This document shows positions 51,837-59,982 of a DNA stretch of 64,000 nucleotides, in pieces. Position 1 is the stretch's first letter, and each line of letters begins with the position of its first letter. The translations under genes and the position numbers were made by a program. The DNA is taken from NCBI RefSeq assembly GCF_042432825.1, contig NZ_JBHLWN010000049.1, forward strand, positions 62,001 to 126,000. The letters are read 5' to 3'. This stretch comes from Gordoniibacillus chartarius (lineage in GTDB: Bacteria; Bacillota; Bacilli; Paenibacillales; NBRC-103111). The notes under the pieces are model-generated. The model saw only the letters and a list, made by a program, of their open reading frames with translations. It was not told where the DNA came from and searched no databases.

Positions 51837-53222
51837 CTATTCTCGCTTCTGCTCCCGCCAAATGCCGGTGCGCTCCACCCAGGCGAGCGCCTTCTCCACA
51901 TCGTCGGTCAGCAGATTGATATGCCCCATCTTGCGCTTATCCTTCGCTTCATGTTTACCGTACAGGTGCAGCTTCACCGTAACGCCGCCAATGCCGTTTC
52001 CTGCAGCATCTCTCCGGGAGCCTTCCGCCGCATTGCCTGCGACAGCGGCCGAAGCGGCATCGGCTGTCCGCGCAGCACCACACGCCGCCCCGCCACAGGC
52101 TCCGAATCCCTCCGGCTCCGCCGACGCCAGCCAGCTCAGCAGCGGCTCCACGTGCTCGCCGAGCACGTTCACCATGACGACCGGCGTACGCAGCGTCGTC
52201 GGTCCGAGCGGCAGGTCGCAGATCGCGCGCACATGCTGCTCGAACTGCGAAGTGACGCAGGCCTCCATCGTGTAATGGCCGGAGTTGTGGGGCCGCGGCG
52301 CGAGCTCGTTCACGAACAGCTCGCCGCCCGCGGTGACGAACATCTCCACTGCCACCAGGCCGACGACGCCGAGCGCCTCGGCGATGCGGCGCGCCAGCTC
52401 CTCCGCGCGGGCGATCACATCCTGCGGCACTCGGGCGGGCACGATCGAGAGATGCAGGATGTTGTCCACATGCACGTTCTCCGCTGCCGGGAACGTGCGC
52501 ACCTCGCCGCTCGGACTGCGGGCGGCGATGACGCTGAGCTCGCGCTCGAACGTAATCCACTTCTCGAGCACGAGCTCGACCTTGCCACGGCCGAGCGCCT
52601 CATAGGCCGCTTCCAGCTCGTCCTCGGCGCGGATCACCCGCTGCCCTTTGCCGTCGTAGCCGCCGGTGGCCGTCTTCAGCACGCACGGCAGGCCGAGCCG
52701 GGCTGCGGCCTCACGCAGCTGCGAGGCGCTGACGATCTCCTCGTAGGGAGCCACCTTGACGCCCGCCGCCTCGATCGCCCGCTTCTCGCGCAGCCGGTGC
52801 TGCGTCACGTAGAGCAGCCCGCTGCCCTGCGGAACGTAGCATTCCCGCTCCAGCAGCTCGGTAACGCGGGCGTCGACATTCTCAAACTCATACGTAATGA
52901 CGTCGGACAGCTCCGCGAGCGTACAAGCCGCTTCCACATCGTTGTAAGCCGCCGTAAGCTGGCGCGAAGCTACTTGCCCGCAAGGCGAGTCCGGCGTCGG
53001 ATCGAGAGTGACGAACCGGTAGCCGAGGTGCGAGCCGGCGAGCGCCATCATCCGTCCGAGCTGGCCGCCGCCGAGAATGCCGATCGTCGCCCCCGGGAGT
53101 ATGCGTTTCCCGGCAGATGCCGCCGGCTGGCCCGCTTGCCGCGGCTGAGTCGTGCCTCCGCCGCTCTTTTCATTCATCGACACGCCGATCCCCGCCTTTC
53201 CTGCAACGCCGTCTCCGCTCAT
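51837..53222 (-). CDS. purK: N5-carboxyaminoimidazole ribonucleotide synthase PurK
   Basis: 461 residues. ATP-grasp carboxylation of AIR. Motifs: IGILGGGQLGRMMALAGSHLGYRF, LPCVLKTATGGYDGKGQRVI, ELSVIAARSP, NELAPRPHNSGHYTMEAC and HLYGKHEAKDKRKMGHINLL. Compared with relatives it has a low-complexity Ala/Gly insert (residues about 365-411) before VTVKLHLYGK and an N-terminal Gly/Ser-rich lead of about 40 residues. The ATG overlaps the purE stop as ATGA. The downstream purB is 1.16 kb away. Confidence 0.95.
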   Translation of the reverse strand: MSGDGVAGKAGIGVSMNEKSGGGTTQPRQAGQPAASAGKRILPGATIGILGGGQLGRMMALAGSHLGYRFVTLDPTPDSPCGQVASRQLTAAYNDVEAACTLAELSDVITYEFENVDARVTELLERECYVPQGSGLLYVTQHRLREKRAIEAAGVKVAPYEEIVSASQLREAAARLGLPCVLKTATGGYDGKGQRVIRAEDELEAAYEALGRGKVELVLEKWITFERELSVIAARSPSGEVRTFPAAENVHVDNILHLSIVPARVPQDVIARAEELARRIAEALGVVGLVAVEMFVTAGGELFVNELAPRPHNSGHYTMEACVTSQFEQHVRAICDLPLGPTTLRTPVVMVNVLGEHVEPLLSWLASAEPEGFGACGGAACGAARTADAASAAVAGNAAEGSRRDAAGNGIGGVTVKLHLYGKHEAKDKRKMGHINLLTDDVEKALAWVERTGIWREQKRE

Positions 53223-53704
53223 TCCAGCTCTCCCGCTTCCAGCACCGCCTGCTTCGTCTTCTCGCGGCGCACGCGCACGCGCTCCCGCAACTCCGGCTCG
53301 AACGCGCCGATCATTTGTGCTGCCAGCAGCCCGGCATTCGTCGCCCCCGCAACGCCGATCGCCACGGTCGCAACCGGAATGCCCGCCGGCATCTGTACGA
53401 TCGAAAGCAGCGAATCAAGTCCGTTCAGCGCCGCCGATTTGACCGGCACGCCGATCACCGGCAGCTCCGTCTTCGCCGCGACCATGCCCGGCAAATGCGC
53501 TGCGCCTCCCGCGCCGGCTATAATGACCTGCAGTCCGCGCGAGACCGCCGTCTCTGCATATTCAAACATCAAATCCGGCGTCCGATGCGCCGAAACCACC
53601 TTCTTCTCGTACGGAACGCCGAGCTCCTCCAGCACCTCGCAAGCGTGCCGCATCGTTTCCCAGTCCGATTTGCTTCCCATGATGACCCCGACTTTTGCCG
53701 TCAT
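53219..53704 (-). CDS. purE: N5-CAIR mutase PurE
   Basis: 161 residues. Converts N5-CAIR to CAIR; VGVIMGSKSDWETMRHA and SAHRTPDLMFEYAETA plus GAGGAAHLPGMVAAKTELPVIGVPV are the family motifs. ATG 53704 was chosen because GGGGGA lies 7 nt upstream and homologs start MTAKVGV-like; the frame extends 12 codons further but overlaps the terminator T-tract. First gene of the operon, behind a guanine riboswitch. Confidence 0.96.
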   Translation of the reverse strand: MTAKVGVIMGSKSDWETMRHACEVLEELGVPYEKKVVSAHRTPDLMFEYAETAVSRGLQVIIAGAGGAAHLPGMVAAKTELPVIGVPVKSAALNGLDSLLSIVQMPAGIPVATVAIGVAGATNAGLLAAQMIGAFEPELRERVRVRREKTKQAVLEAGELE

Positions 53705-53738
53705 GTCCACTGTCCCCCAATCATTCATTGCTACCGAC

Positions 53739-53783
53739 AAAATACAGAAAAGCCCGGAGATAGTCGTACCCTATCCCCGGACT
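53739..53783 (-). terminator. Leader terminator of the pur operon (riboswitch expression platform)
   Basis: On the minus strand AGTCCGGGGATAG and CTATCTCCGGGCT pair over 13 positions (one mismatch, one wobble) and are followed by TTTCTGTATTTT. It lies between the purine aptamer and purE. Confidence 0.9.
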
Positions 53784-53872
53784 GCAAAGAACCGAATGCC
53801 GCCCCGCCCATCCTCATTACGGGAGTTAAAGGCCGTCAACTAGCGCTACGTTAGTTGTACCCACATCCGCTT

Positions 53873-53941
53873 CCTCGTAGTCCAGAAATTTACGGTTTCC
53901 GGGTAGAGACTTTCGGGCCAGATCCCCGACATTATACGAAG
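53873..53941 (-). ncRNA. Guanine-class purine riboswitch
   Basis: On the minus strand: P1 CTTCGTA/TACGAGG, junction ATAAT, P2 TCGGG/CCCGA with loop GATCTGG, J2/3 AAGTCTCTAC, P3 CCGGAA/TTTCTGG with loop ACCGTAA, and J3/1 ACT. The specificity base in J3/1 (position 74 of xpt numbering) is C, so it should bind guanine or hypoxanthine, not adenine. With the downstream terminator it should switch off the pur operon at high guanine. Confidence 0.95.
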
Positions 53942-54001
53942 CTGCGTCTATCACTCGAGTATTTCATTTGCTATGTTCTGATTTTCAACGATGTTTCCTC
54001 T

Positions 54002-54031
54002 AGTTTATCAGCTACTCACACGTCATGTCAA
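54002..54031 (-). promoter_or_regulatory. Promoter of the pur operon leader
   Basis: On the minus strand TTGACA (54031-54026), an 18-nt spacer and TAAACT (54007-54002), about 60 nt ahead of the riboswitch. Confidence 0.6.
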
Positions 54032-54079
54032 CTCAAAACACGAACATTCACAACTCTTTCACCAATAACATTCGCATTT

Positions 54080-54099
54080 CGTTGACAGCGTTATCAACG
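54080..54099. promoter_or_regulatory. Palindromic site in the pur / nag intergenic region
   Basis: CGTTGA and TCAACG are inverted repeats 8 bp apart. It lies upstream of the RpiR-nagB-nagA promoter and upstream of the divergent pur promoter, and could be an operator for the RpiR-type regulator. Confidence 0.4.
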
Positions 54100-54126
54100 C
54101 TTGCCAGATGAGTTTTACTAGGAGGT

Positions 54127-54155
54127 TGCTTCTGGCGCAGAACATTTTTATAATG
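54127..54155 (+). promoter_or_regulatory. Promoter of the RpiR-nagB-nagA operon
   Basis: TTGCTT, 17-nt spacer, TATAAT (54150-54155). Confidence 0.65.
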
Positions 54156-54216
54156 GATATGTAAATGATTTTCCTTAACCATTGAATTATGTGAAAATAA
54201 TTATCCCAAGAAAACG

Positions 54217-55089
54217 GTGAAGCATGTGTCCAGCATCCTAGTCGCTATCGAGTCGTCCATGTCGGAGCTGCACCCGAAGGAGCAGCTGCTCGCCGGCTAT
54301 ATCGCCGCCCACCCGCTCGAAACGACGCGCCTCAGCATCGTCGAGCTTGCCGAAAGGTCCGGCACCAGCACCGCGACCGTGTCCCGCTTCTGCAAGTCAT
54401 TCCATTTCGAAAGCTTCAGCGATTTCAAAATCAAGCTGTCCGCCGAGCTCGCTCTGGCCCGCTCCGGCGCCGCTTCCTATCAGGACATCGTAGCCGGCAC
54501 TTCGACCATCGAGCTGCTCACCGCGGTGAAGGATAACCATACCCGCTCGATTAGCGAAACCGCCTCGCTGCTCGATCCCTCAGTTATCGAGAGGGCTATA
54601 GCGGTGCTGCAGAAGGCCCGGCACATCGACATCTACGGCGTCGCTACGTCGGGCGTCGCAGCCTCGGACTTCTATCAGAAGCTCGTCCGGATCGGCCGCC
54701 GGGCGTCGATGTTTACCGACTCGCATATGCAGATCACTTCCGCAGCGACGCTGACCGAGGACGACGTTGTCCTTGCCGTCTCCTACTCCGGCGAAACGCC
54801 GGAAATCGTCGATGCGGTGCGCTGCGCCAAGCGGCAAGGAGCGACGGTCGTCTCCCTCACGAAATACGGCCCGAACACGCTCGCAGCAAGCAGCGATATC
54901 CAGCTGTTCACCTCCGCGCTGGAAGAAGGCATCCGGCGCGGCGACATGGCCTCGCGCATCGCCCAGCTGTTCGTGCTCGACGTCCTGTTTACCGGCATGC
55001 TGAGCACCGCCTTCGACAAGTACATCCCGAAGCTCGAGGAGTCGTACCAGCGTGTCCGGGAGTATCGCAAGCCATCCAAAGAACGATAG
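54217..55089 (+). CDS. MurR/RpiR family transcriptional regulator of amino sugar use
   Basis: 290 residues. N-terminal RpiR helix-turn-helix (LSIVELAERSGTSTATVSRFCKSFHFESFSDFKIKLSAEL) and C-terminal SIS sugar-phosphate-binding domain (DIYGVATSGVAASDFYQKLVRIG, VVLAVSYSGETPEIVDAVRCAKRQGATVVSLT). Such regulators sense a phosphosugar, here plausibly GlcNAc-6-P or GlcN-6-P, because nagB and nagA follow directly. GTG start at 54217 with no strong RBS. Confidence 0.88.
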   Translation: MKHVSSILVAIESSMSELHPKEQLLAGYIAAHPLETTRLSIVELAERSGTSTATVSRFCKSFHFESFSDFKIKLSAELALARSGAASYQDIVAGTSTIELLTAVKDNHTRSISETASLLDPSVIERAIAVLQKARHIDIYGVATSGVAASDFYQKLVRIGRRASMFTDSHMQITSAATLTEDDVVLAVSYSGETPEIVDAVRCAKRQGATVVSLTKYGPNTLAASSDIQLFTSALEEGIRRGDMASRIAQLFVLDVLFTGMLSTAFDKYIPKLEESYQRVREYRKPSKER

Positions 55090-55102
55090 GAGTGCCGCGA
55101 CG

Positions 55103-55834
55103 ATGAACATTCGCATTTTCAACTCGCAGGAAGACTTGAACGAAGCCGCCGCCGATCTGATCGGCGGGCTTGTGCTGCGCAATCCGTCCGCCGTTCTCGG
55201 CCTGGCTACAGGCGGCACGCCGGTCGGCATCTATGCCTCGCTCGTCCGCCGCTGCGCTGCCGGCATCGTTCGTTTCCGCGATGTGACGACATTTAATCTG
55301 GACGAATATGTCGGCTTGCCGAAGAATCACCCGGAAAGCTATTTCAGCTACATGCGCAAGCATCTGTTCGACGCTGTCGACGCCCGGCCCGAGCGCTGCC
55401 ATTTGCCGGACGGCAGCGCCGCCGACATAGCCGCCGAATGCGCGCGCTACGACGGGCTGCTGGCGCAAGCGGGCCGCATCGATCTGCAGCTGCTCGGCAT
55501 CGGCCATAACGGCCATATCGGCTTCAACGAGCCGGACCATGCGCTGCTGAGCGGCACCCACGTCGTCGAGCTGAAGCCGTCGACGCGCGAAGCGAACGCC
55601 CGCTTCTTCGACTCGCCGGAGCAGGTGCCGACCCATGCGATCACGATGGGCATCGGCTCGATTCTGAAAGCCCAATCCATTCTGCTCGTCGCCCGGGGAG
55701 CCGATAAAGCGGAAATTATGCAGCGAGCCTTATACGGACCGATAACGACGGATTGTCCCGCATCGCTGCTGCAGACGCACGCCGACCTGCACGTCTATGT
55801 CGACACCGCAGCGGGGAGGCTCTTGAACGTATGA
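55103..55834 (+). CDS. nagB: Glucosamine-6-phosphate deaminase NagB
   Basis: 243 residues. Converts GlcN-6-P to fructose-6-P and ammonia. Motifs: GLATGGTPVGIY, TTFNLDEYVGL (catalytic Asp), LGIGHNGHIGFNEP (catalytic His and Glu region) and ITMGIGSIL. The ATG at 55103 follows AGGAG; the frame opens upstream inside the regulator gene but without an RBS. The regulator stop is 13 bp upstream and the nagA start overlaps by ATGA. Confidence 0.95.
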   Translation: MNIRIFNSQEDLNEAAADLIGGLVLRNPSAVLGLATGGTPVGIYASLVRRCAAGIVRFRDVTTFNLDEYVGLPKNHPESYFSYMRKHLFDAVDARPERCHLPDGSAADIAAECARYDGLLAQAGRIDLQLLGIGHNGHIGFNEPDHALLSGTHVVELKPSTREANARFFDSPEQVPTHAITMGIGSILKAQSILLVARGADKAEIMQRALYGPITTDCPASLLQTHADLHVYVDTAAGRLLNV

Positions 55835-57093
55835 ACAACCAATCTGCAGCCGCTAGCCAAGCCCTCTCCGCCGAAGTCCGTAACCCATCGATAGTAACGG
55901 AACACGGTACCGGCTCGGGAGGAATCCGCAACGCAACGATAGTAACGGAGCACCGGACCGTTCCGGGCGGCATCGTCCTATGGCAGGACGGGCGCATCAC
56001 CTATGCAGGCCCGCACGAAGGCGTTCCGGCCGGCCTCCGCCAAGCGGCCGGGCAAGCTCTTGACGGCAGCGGCGGCCTCGTCATTCCCGGCTTCATCGAC
56101 ATGCACGTGCACGGCGGCTGCGGCCATGATTTCATGGACGCGGACCCGGAAGGCTACAAAGCGATCGCCGCCTTCCACGCCCGCCACGGCACGACCGGCC
56201 TGCTCGCTACGACCGTCACCGCCGCGCCGGAAGCGCTGCTCCGCGTGCTGGAAGCGGCGGAAGCGAGACAGCGCGCCGACCGGCTCGCGCAGACGCCGAC
56301 CGGCGCCGAGCTTTACGGCGTTCATCTCGAAGGGCCGTTCATCAGCCCGAAGTGGCCCGGCGCGCAAAACCCGGCCTTCATCGCTCCGCCAACGGCCGCA
56401 TGGCTCGAAGACTGGTCGCAGCGCTTTCCCGGACTGATCCGCATGATGACGCTAGCTCCGGAGCAGCCCGGCGCACTGGACGTCATCGCATGGCTTCACG
56501 CCAACGGCATCATCGCGGCGGCCGGACACACCGACGCGACGTATGCCGATATCCAGACGGCCGCCGGGCGCGGCTTATCGCACGCCGTCCACACGTTCAA
56601 CGCCATGCGCGGACTTCACCACCGCGAGCCCGGCACGGTAGGCGCCGTATTGACGGATCCGCGCCTGTGCGCCGAAGTCATTGCCGACGGCCTCCACGTG
56701 AGCCCGCCCTGCATTCAGCTGCTGACCCGATTGAAGACACAGCACAACCTCGTCCTCATTACGGATGCCATCTCCGCCGCCGGACTCGGCGACGGTGACT
56801 ACTCGCTCGGCGGCCTGGACGTCGTTGTGAAGGACGGAGCGGCCCGCTTGAAGAAGGGCGGCGCTCTCGCGGGCAGCACCCTGACGATGATTGAAGCGTT
56901 CCGCTTCATGGTGCGCGAGATCGGACTCCCCGCCCAGGACGCATCCGCTCTGGCCAGCGGCAACCCCGCCCGCAGACTCGGGCTCTACGATTCCGTCGGC
57001 TCCGTCACCGAAGGCAAGCTGGCAGATTTGCTGCTGCTGGACGCTGGCCTCAATCTGCATCAGGTATGGAAACGCGGCCAAAAGTTGCTGTAA
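55831..57093 (+). CDS. nagA: N-acetylglucosamine-6-phosphate deacetylase NagA
   Basis: 420 residues. Removes the acetyl group of GlcNAc-6-P, feeding NagB. Amidohydrolase motifs: VIPGFIDMHVHGGCGHDFMDA, GVHLEGPFISPKWPGAQNPAF, AAGHTDATYADIQ, HTFNAMRGLHHREPGTVGA and LITDAISAAG (catalytic Asp). Unusually, residues about 17-47 hold a tandem duplication: RNPSIVTEHGTGSGGI is followed by RNATIVTEHRTVPGGI. The ATG overlaps the nagB stop. Confidence 0.94.
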   Translation: MNNQSAAASQALSAEVRNPSIVTEHGTGSGGIRNATIVTEHRTVPGGIVLWQDGRITYAGPHEGVPAGLRQAAGQALDGSGGLVIPGFIDMHVHGGCGHDFMDADPEGYKAIAAFHARHGTTGLLATTVTAAPEALLRVLEAAEARQRADRLAQTPTGAELYGVHLEGPFISPKWPGAQNPAFIAPPTAAWLEDWSQRFPGLIRMMTLAPEQPGALDVIAWLHANGIIAAAGHTDATYADIQTAAGRGLSHAVHTFNAMRGLHHREPGTVGAVLTDPRLCAEVIADGLHVSPPCIQLLTRLKTQHNLVLITDAISAAGLGDGDYSLGGLDVVVKDGAARLKKGGALAGSTLTMIEAFRFMVREIGLPAQDASALASGNPARRLGLYDSVGSVTEGKLADLLLLDAGLNLHQVWKRGQKLL

Positions 57094-57168
57094 CTAGCCG
57101 TCCCGACTCCTCCGCCCCATTTATGTTATCATGTTAGCAGTCGACATCATTGAGGGCGGGTTAAGCCG

Positions 57169-59274
57169 ATGAACTTCCGATACCAACGAATCCTACTCCT
57201 CCTCCTATCGCTTGCCGCATTTCTAAGCGCGTTCGCTCCGTCCGCTCATGCTATTCACGGAAATCCCCTTCGGGCGGAGCGAGGCGAGCTCGATGCGTCC
57301 ACATACGATATTGCCCATCAGCCCCCTCTGCCTCTGGACGGCGAATGGGAGTTTTACGGGTCGCAGCTGCTCGATCCCGCTCAGTTTACGAACCGTACTC
57401 CCGAGATGCGGCAAGCCGACTACCTCAGCGTACCGAAAGCCTGGCCCGCAACCACCAGGTCCGGCATCACCGTGCCAAGCCACGGCTACGCCACGTACCG
57501 GCTGACCGTCCGGCTCGGCAGCGAGCTGCAGAACAGGCAGCTGGCCGTTTACATGCCGAGCGTCGCCACTTCCTACAAGCTATGGATCAACGGCCGGCTG
57601 GCGGCTTCGAACGGTATTGTCGCGGATAATCGGGAGCAAATGGTGCCCGCCAATTACCGCAAAGTCGTATACTTCGATACAAATGAAGATCAAGTCGAGC
57701 TCGTCGTGCAGGCAGCGAATTTCGTGCAGCGCAAGGGAGGGCTATGGCAGTCGCTCCGGCTCGGTTCGGCGGACGCCGTCTCGTTCGAGCGGGACACGAA
57801 CATAGCCGTGGAAATGTTCCTTGCCGGTGCACTCACCCTCATGGGAATATACCATATCGGACTATACGCGTTTCGCCGCAGCGAGCCGGCGGCGCTGCTG
57901 TTCGGCTTGCTGTCCCTCGCGTTCGCGGTTCGCTCGATGCTGCTCGGCGAGACGATGGCCGTTCGGCTGTTTCCGGGACTGGCCTGGGAGCCGGCCGTCA
58001 AGATCGAATATATCAGCGGCATGATCGCCTTGCCGCTCTTTATGTATTTTTGCCGGTTCCAATACAAGGGTCAGTTCAGCAAGAGGTGGGCTGGCATCGC
58101 TCTCACCTTCACGACGCTCTGCTGCTTGCTCGTGCTGGCGACTCCGGCTCGAGTCTATACGTACATGATGCTCCCTGTCCAGCTGTTCGCTGTCGTGATG
58201 CTGCTCTACGCCCTATATGTCTTTATGGTCATGGTCGGCCGGAAGCAGGAAGGGGCGCTGCGGAATTTTATCGCCCTGCTCGTATTTTTCGGCACGTTCA
58301 TTCACGATACGCTGTTCTACAACCATTTGATTCACACGAAGCAGCTGCTCGGATTCGGCCTCGTCACGTACTTGCTCGTCCAGGCCGTCAATATTTCGAG
58401 CCGCTTCTCCCGTTCGTTCACGCGCGCGGAACAGCTGTCCAGACAGCTTCGGGAGCTGAACGATACCCTGGAGCACAAAGTGAGCGAACGGACAGCCGAG
58501 CTCGAACGCTCGAATGCGAAGCTGCAGCAGGCCTATAACGACATGACGCTGCTCGAAGCTTCCCGGAGGATGCTGCTCTCGAACATTTCCCACGAGCTGA
58601 AGACGCCTTTGACCTCCATACAAGGATACACCCGGGCGATCATCGACGGCGTCATCTCCGGCCCCCCAAAGAAATATTTGGAGCTCATTTATGAGAAGTC
58701 GAAAATTTTGCAGCATATTTTCCAAGACTTGCTCGAGCTGTCCAAGCTGGAAACCGGTAAAATGGAGTTCCGCTTCGAGCTTCTGCCCGCGAAGGATTTG
58801 CTCCATCTGATGTACCATAAATATGAATGGGAAGCGGAAAGCAAGGGGCTGACCGTTACTTTGGAGGAGAACATCGAGCCGAGAGACGGCTGCGAAGCGA
58901 TGATCAACGTCGATACTTTGCGCATAGAGCAAGCGTTCGCCAACCTGGTTATGAATGCCGTTAAATTCACGGCGCCCGGCGGAAGCATACAGGTCCGCGC
59001 CGCGCTGATCGACACCCCGGATACCGGGCCGCGCTTCGTCATATCCGTCAGCGACACGGGACCGGGTATTCCGGAGCATGAGCTCGGCTTTATTTTCGAC
59101 CGCTTCTACAAAGGCGCCTATTCCCGCAAAATCCAATCCGCCGGCGCCGGTCTCGGCCTCGCGATCGCCAAAGAAATGATGGGTCTTCACGGCGGAGCCA
59201 TCGAGGTCCACAGCACATCGGGCCAGGGCAGCACCTTCAGCATTTCGCTTCCGGCCGTGTGGATCCCGCTGTAA
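57169..59274 (+). CDS. 7TMR-DISM sensor histidine kinase
   Basis: 701 residues. Signal peptide (residues 1-27), a jelly-roll extracellular domain of about 180 residues (LPLDGEWEFYGSQLLDP, GYATYRLTVRL, YMPSVATSYKLWINGRLAA are typical of 7TMR-DISMED), a 7-helix membrane region (about 215-410), a short coiled coil (LEHKVSERTAELERSNAKLQQAYNDM), HisKA with NISHELKTPLTSIQG (phospho-His about 474), and HATPase motifs FANLVMNAVKF, DTGPGIPEHEL and GAGLGLAIAKEM. The extracellular domain resembles carbohydrate-binding folds, so an amino sugar signal is conceivable next to nagAB. No response regulator gene is adjacent. Confidence 0.93.
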   Translation: MNFRYQRILLLLLSLAAFLSAFAPSAHAIHGNPLRAERGELDASTYDIAHQPPLPLDGEWEFYGSQLLDPAQFTNRTPEMRQADYLSVPKAWPATTRSGITVPSHGYATYRLTVRLGSELQNRQLAVYMPSVATSYKLWINGRLAASNGIVADNREQMVPANYRKVVYFDTNEDQVELVVQAANFVQRKGGLWQSLRLGSADAVSFERDTNIAVEMFLAGALTLMGIYHIGLYAFRRSEPAALLFGLLSLAFAVRSMLLGETMAVRLFPGLAWEPAVKIEYISGMIALPLFMYFCRFQYKGQFSKRWAGIALTFTTLCCLLVLATPARVYTYMMLPVQLFAVVMLLYALYVFMVMVGRKQEGALRNFIALLVFFGTFIHDTLFYNHLIHTKQLLGFGLVTYLLVQAVNISSRFSRSFTRAEQLSRQLRELNDTLEHKVSERTAELERSNAKLQQAYNDMTLLEASRRMLLSNISHELKTPLTSIQGYTRAIIDGVISGPPKKYLELIYEKSKILQHIFQDLLELSKLETGKMEFRFELLPAKDLLHLMYHKYEWEAESKGLTVTLEENIEPRDGCEAMINVDTLRIEQAFANLVMNAVKFTAPGGSIQVRAALIDTPDTGPRFVISVSDTGPGIPEHELGFIFDRFYKGAYSRKIQSAGAGLGLAIAKEMMGLHGGAIEVHSTSGQGSTFSISLPAVWIPL

Positions 59275-59295
59275 AATTTTCCTGTCGTACAAGCC

Positions 59296-59348
59296 AAACC
59301 TCCCTCATAAGATGTACAAGTTGTGCTGTGCATCCATGAGGGAGGTTT
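59296..59348 (+). promoter_or_regulatory. Hairpin sequestering the LysE-family gene RBS
   Basis: AAACCTCCCTCAT (59296-59308) is exactly complementary to ATGAGGGAGGTTT (59336-59348), with a 27-nt loop. The Shine-Dalgarno GGGAGG is inside the 3' arm. It may end the kinase transcript (weak TTT tail) or block translation of the exporter gene until the stem opens. Confidence 0.6.
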
Positions 59349-59355
59349 CGCCGTT

Positions 59356-59982
59356 ATGAACGTGCTGATCAGCTATTTTCTGCTAGGACTTTCGCTAGCC
59401 GCCCCGATCGGGCCCATCAATGCGGCGCAGATAGACCGCGGCATCCGCAGCGGCTTCCTGCATGCCTGGCTAGTCGGTGTGGGCGCGATGCTCGCCGACG
59501 TTATTTTCATGCTGCTCGTCTATTTCGGTGTCGTTCAATTCCTTAACATTCCGTCGATGAAGACGTTTCTTTGGCTGTTCGGCTTCTTTATTTTGACGTA
59601 CATCGGGATCGAAAGCTTGATTAGCGCCGGCAGGGTCGGCGAGCATCGGCGGGCCGGCGACAGCTCGCTGCTGAAGTCGTTCGGCTCCGGCTTCCTGATG
59701 TCGATCTCCAATCCGCTGTCCATCTTGTTCTGGCTCGGGATTTTCGGTTCCATTCTGGCCGATACGATCGCCAAATATGACGCGAGCGAGGTAGCGCTGT
59801 ACAGCTGCACAATGCTGGCCGGCATTATGCTGTGGGACATCTTCATGGCTCTTGTCGCCAGCGCCTTCCGCCGCATCCTAACGCGCCGGCTCCTTGCCAT
59901 GATTTCGGTTGTATCCGGACTTTCGCTGATCGGCTTCGGCCTTTATTTCGGGCTCGAAGCGTACCGCGCCTTGTTCGGCTGA
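59356..59982 (+). CDS. LysE family amino acid exporter
   Basis: 208 residues, six hydrophobic segments. The family's start is seen in MNVLISYFLLGLSLAAPIGPINAAQIDRGIRSGFLHAWLVGVGA, with SNPLSILFWLGIFGS further on. It should export an amino acid. GGGAGG lies 9-14 nt before ATG 59356, inside a hairpin. Its last 105 bp overlap the convergent APC permease gene. Confidence 0.88.
   Translation: MNVLISYFLLGLSLAAPIGPINAAQIDRGIRSGFLHAWLVGVGAMLADVIFMLLVYFGVVQFLNIPSMKTFLWLFGFFILTYIGIESLISAGRVGEHRRAGDSSLLKSFGSGFLMSISNPLSILFWLGIFGSILADTIAKYDASEVALYSCTMLAGIMLWDIFMALVASAFRRILTRRLLAMISVVSGLSLIGFGLYFGLEAYRALFG

Noticed and set aside
51058..52275. Long plus-strand open frame of about 400 codons across array C
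   Set aside because: It exists because the repeat unit lacks plus-strand stops in all three frames; the 51/52-bp unit changes frame along the array, there is no RBS, and the frame runs on into antisense of purK.
54119..54130. AGGAGG at 54121 as RBS of a small gene ahead of the RpiR regulator
   Set aside because: No start codon at suitable distance opens a frame of useful length; the stretch overlaps the -35 region of the promoter instead.
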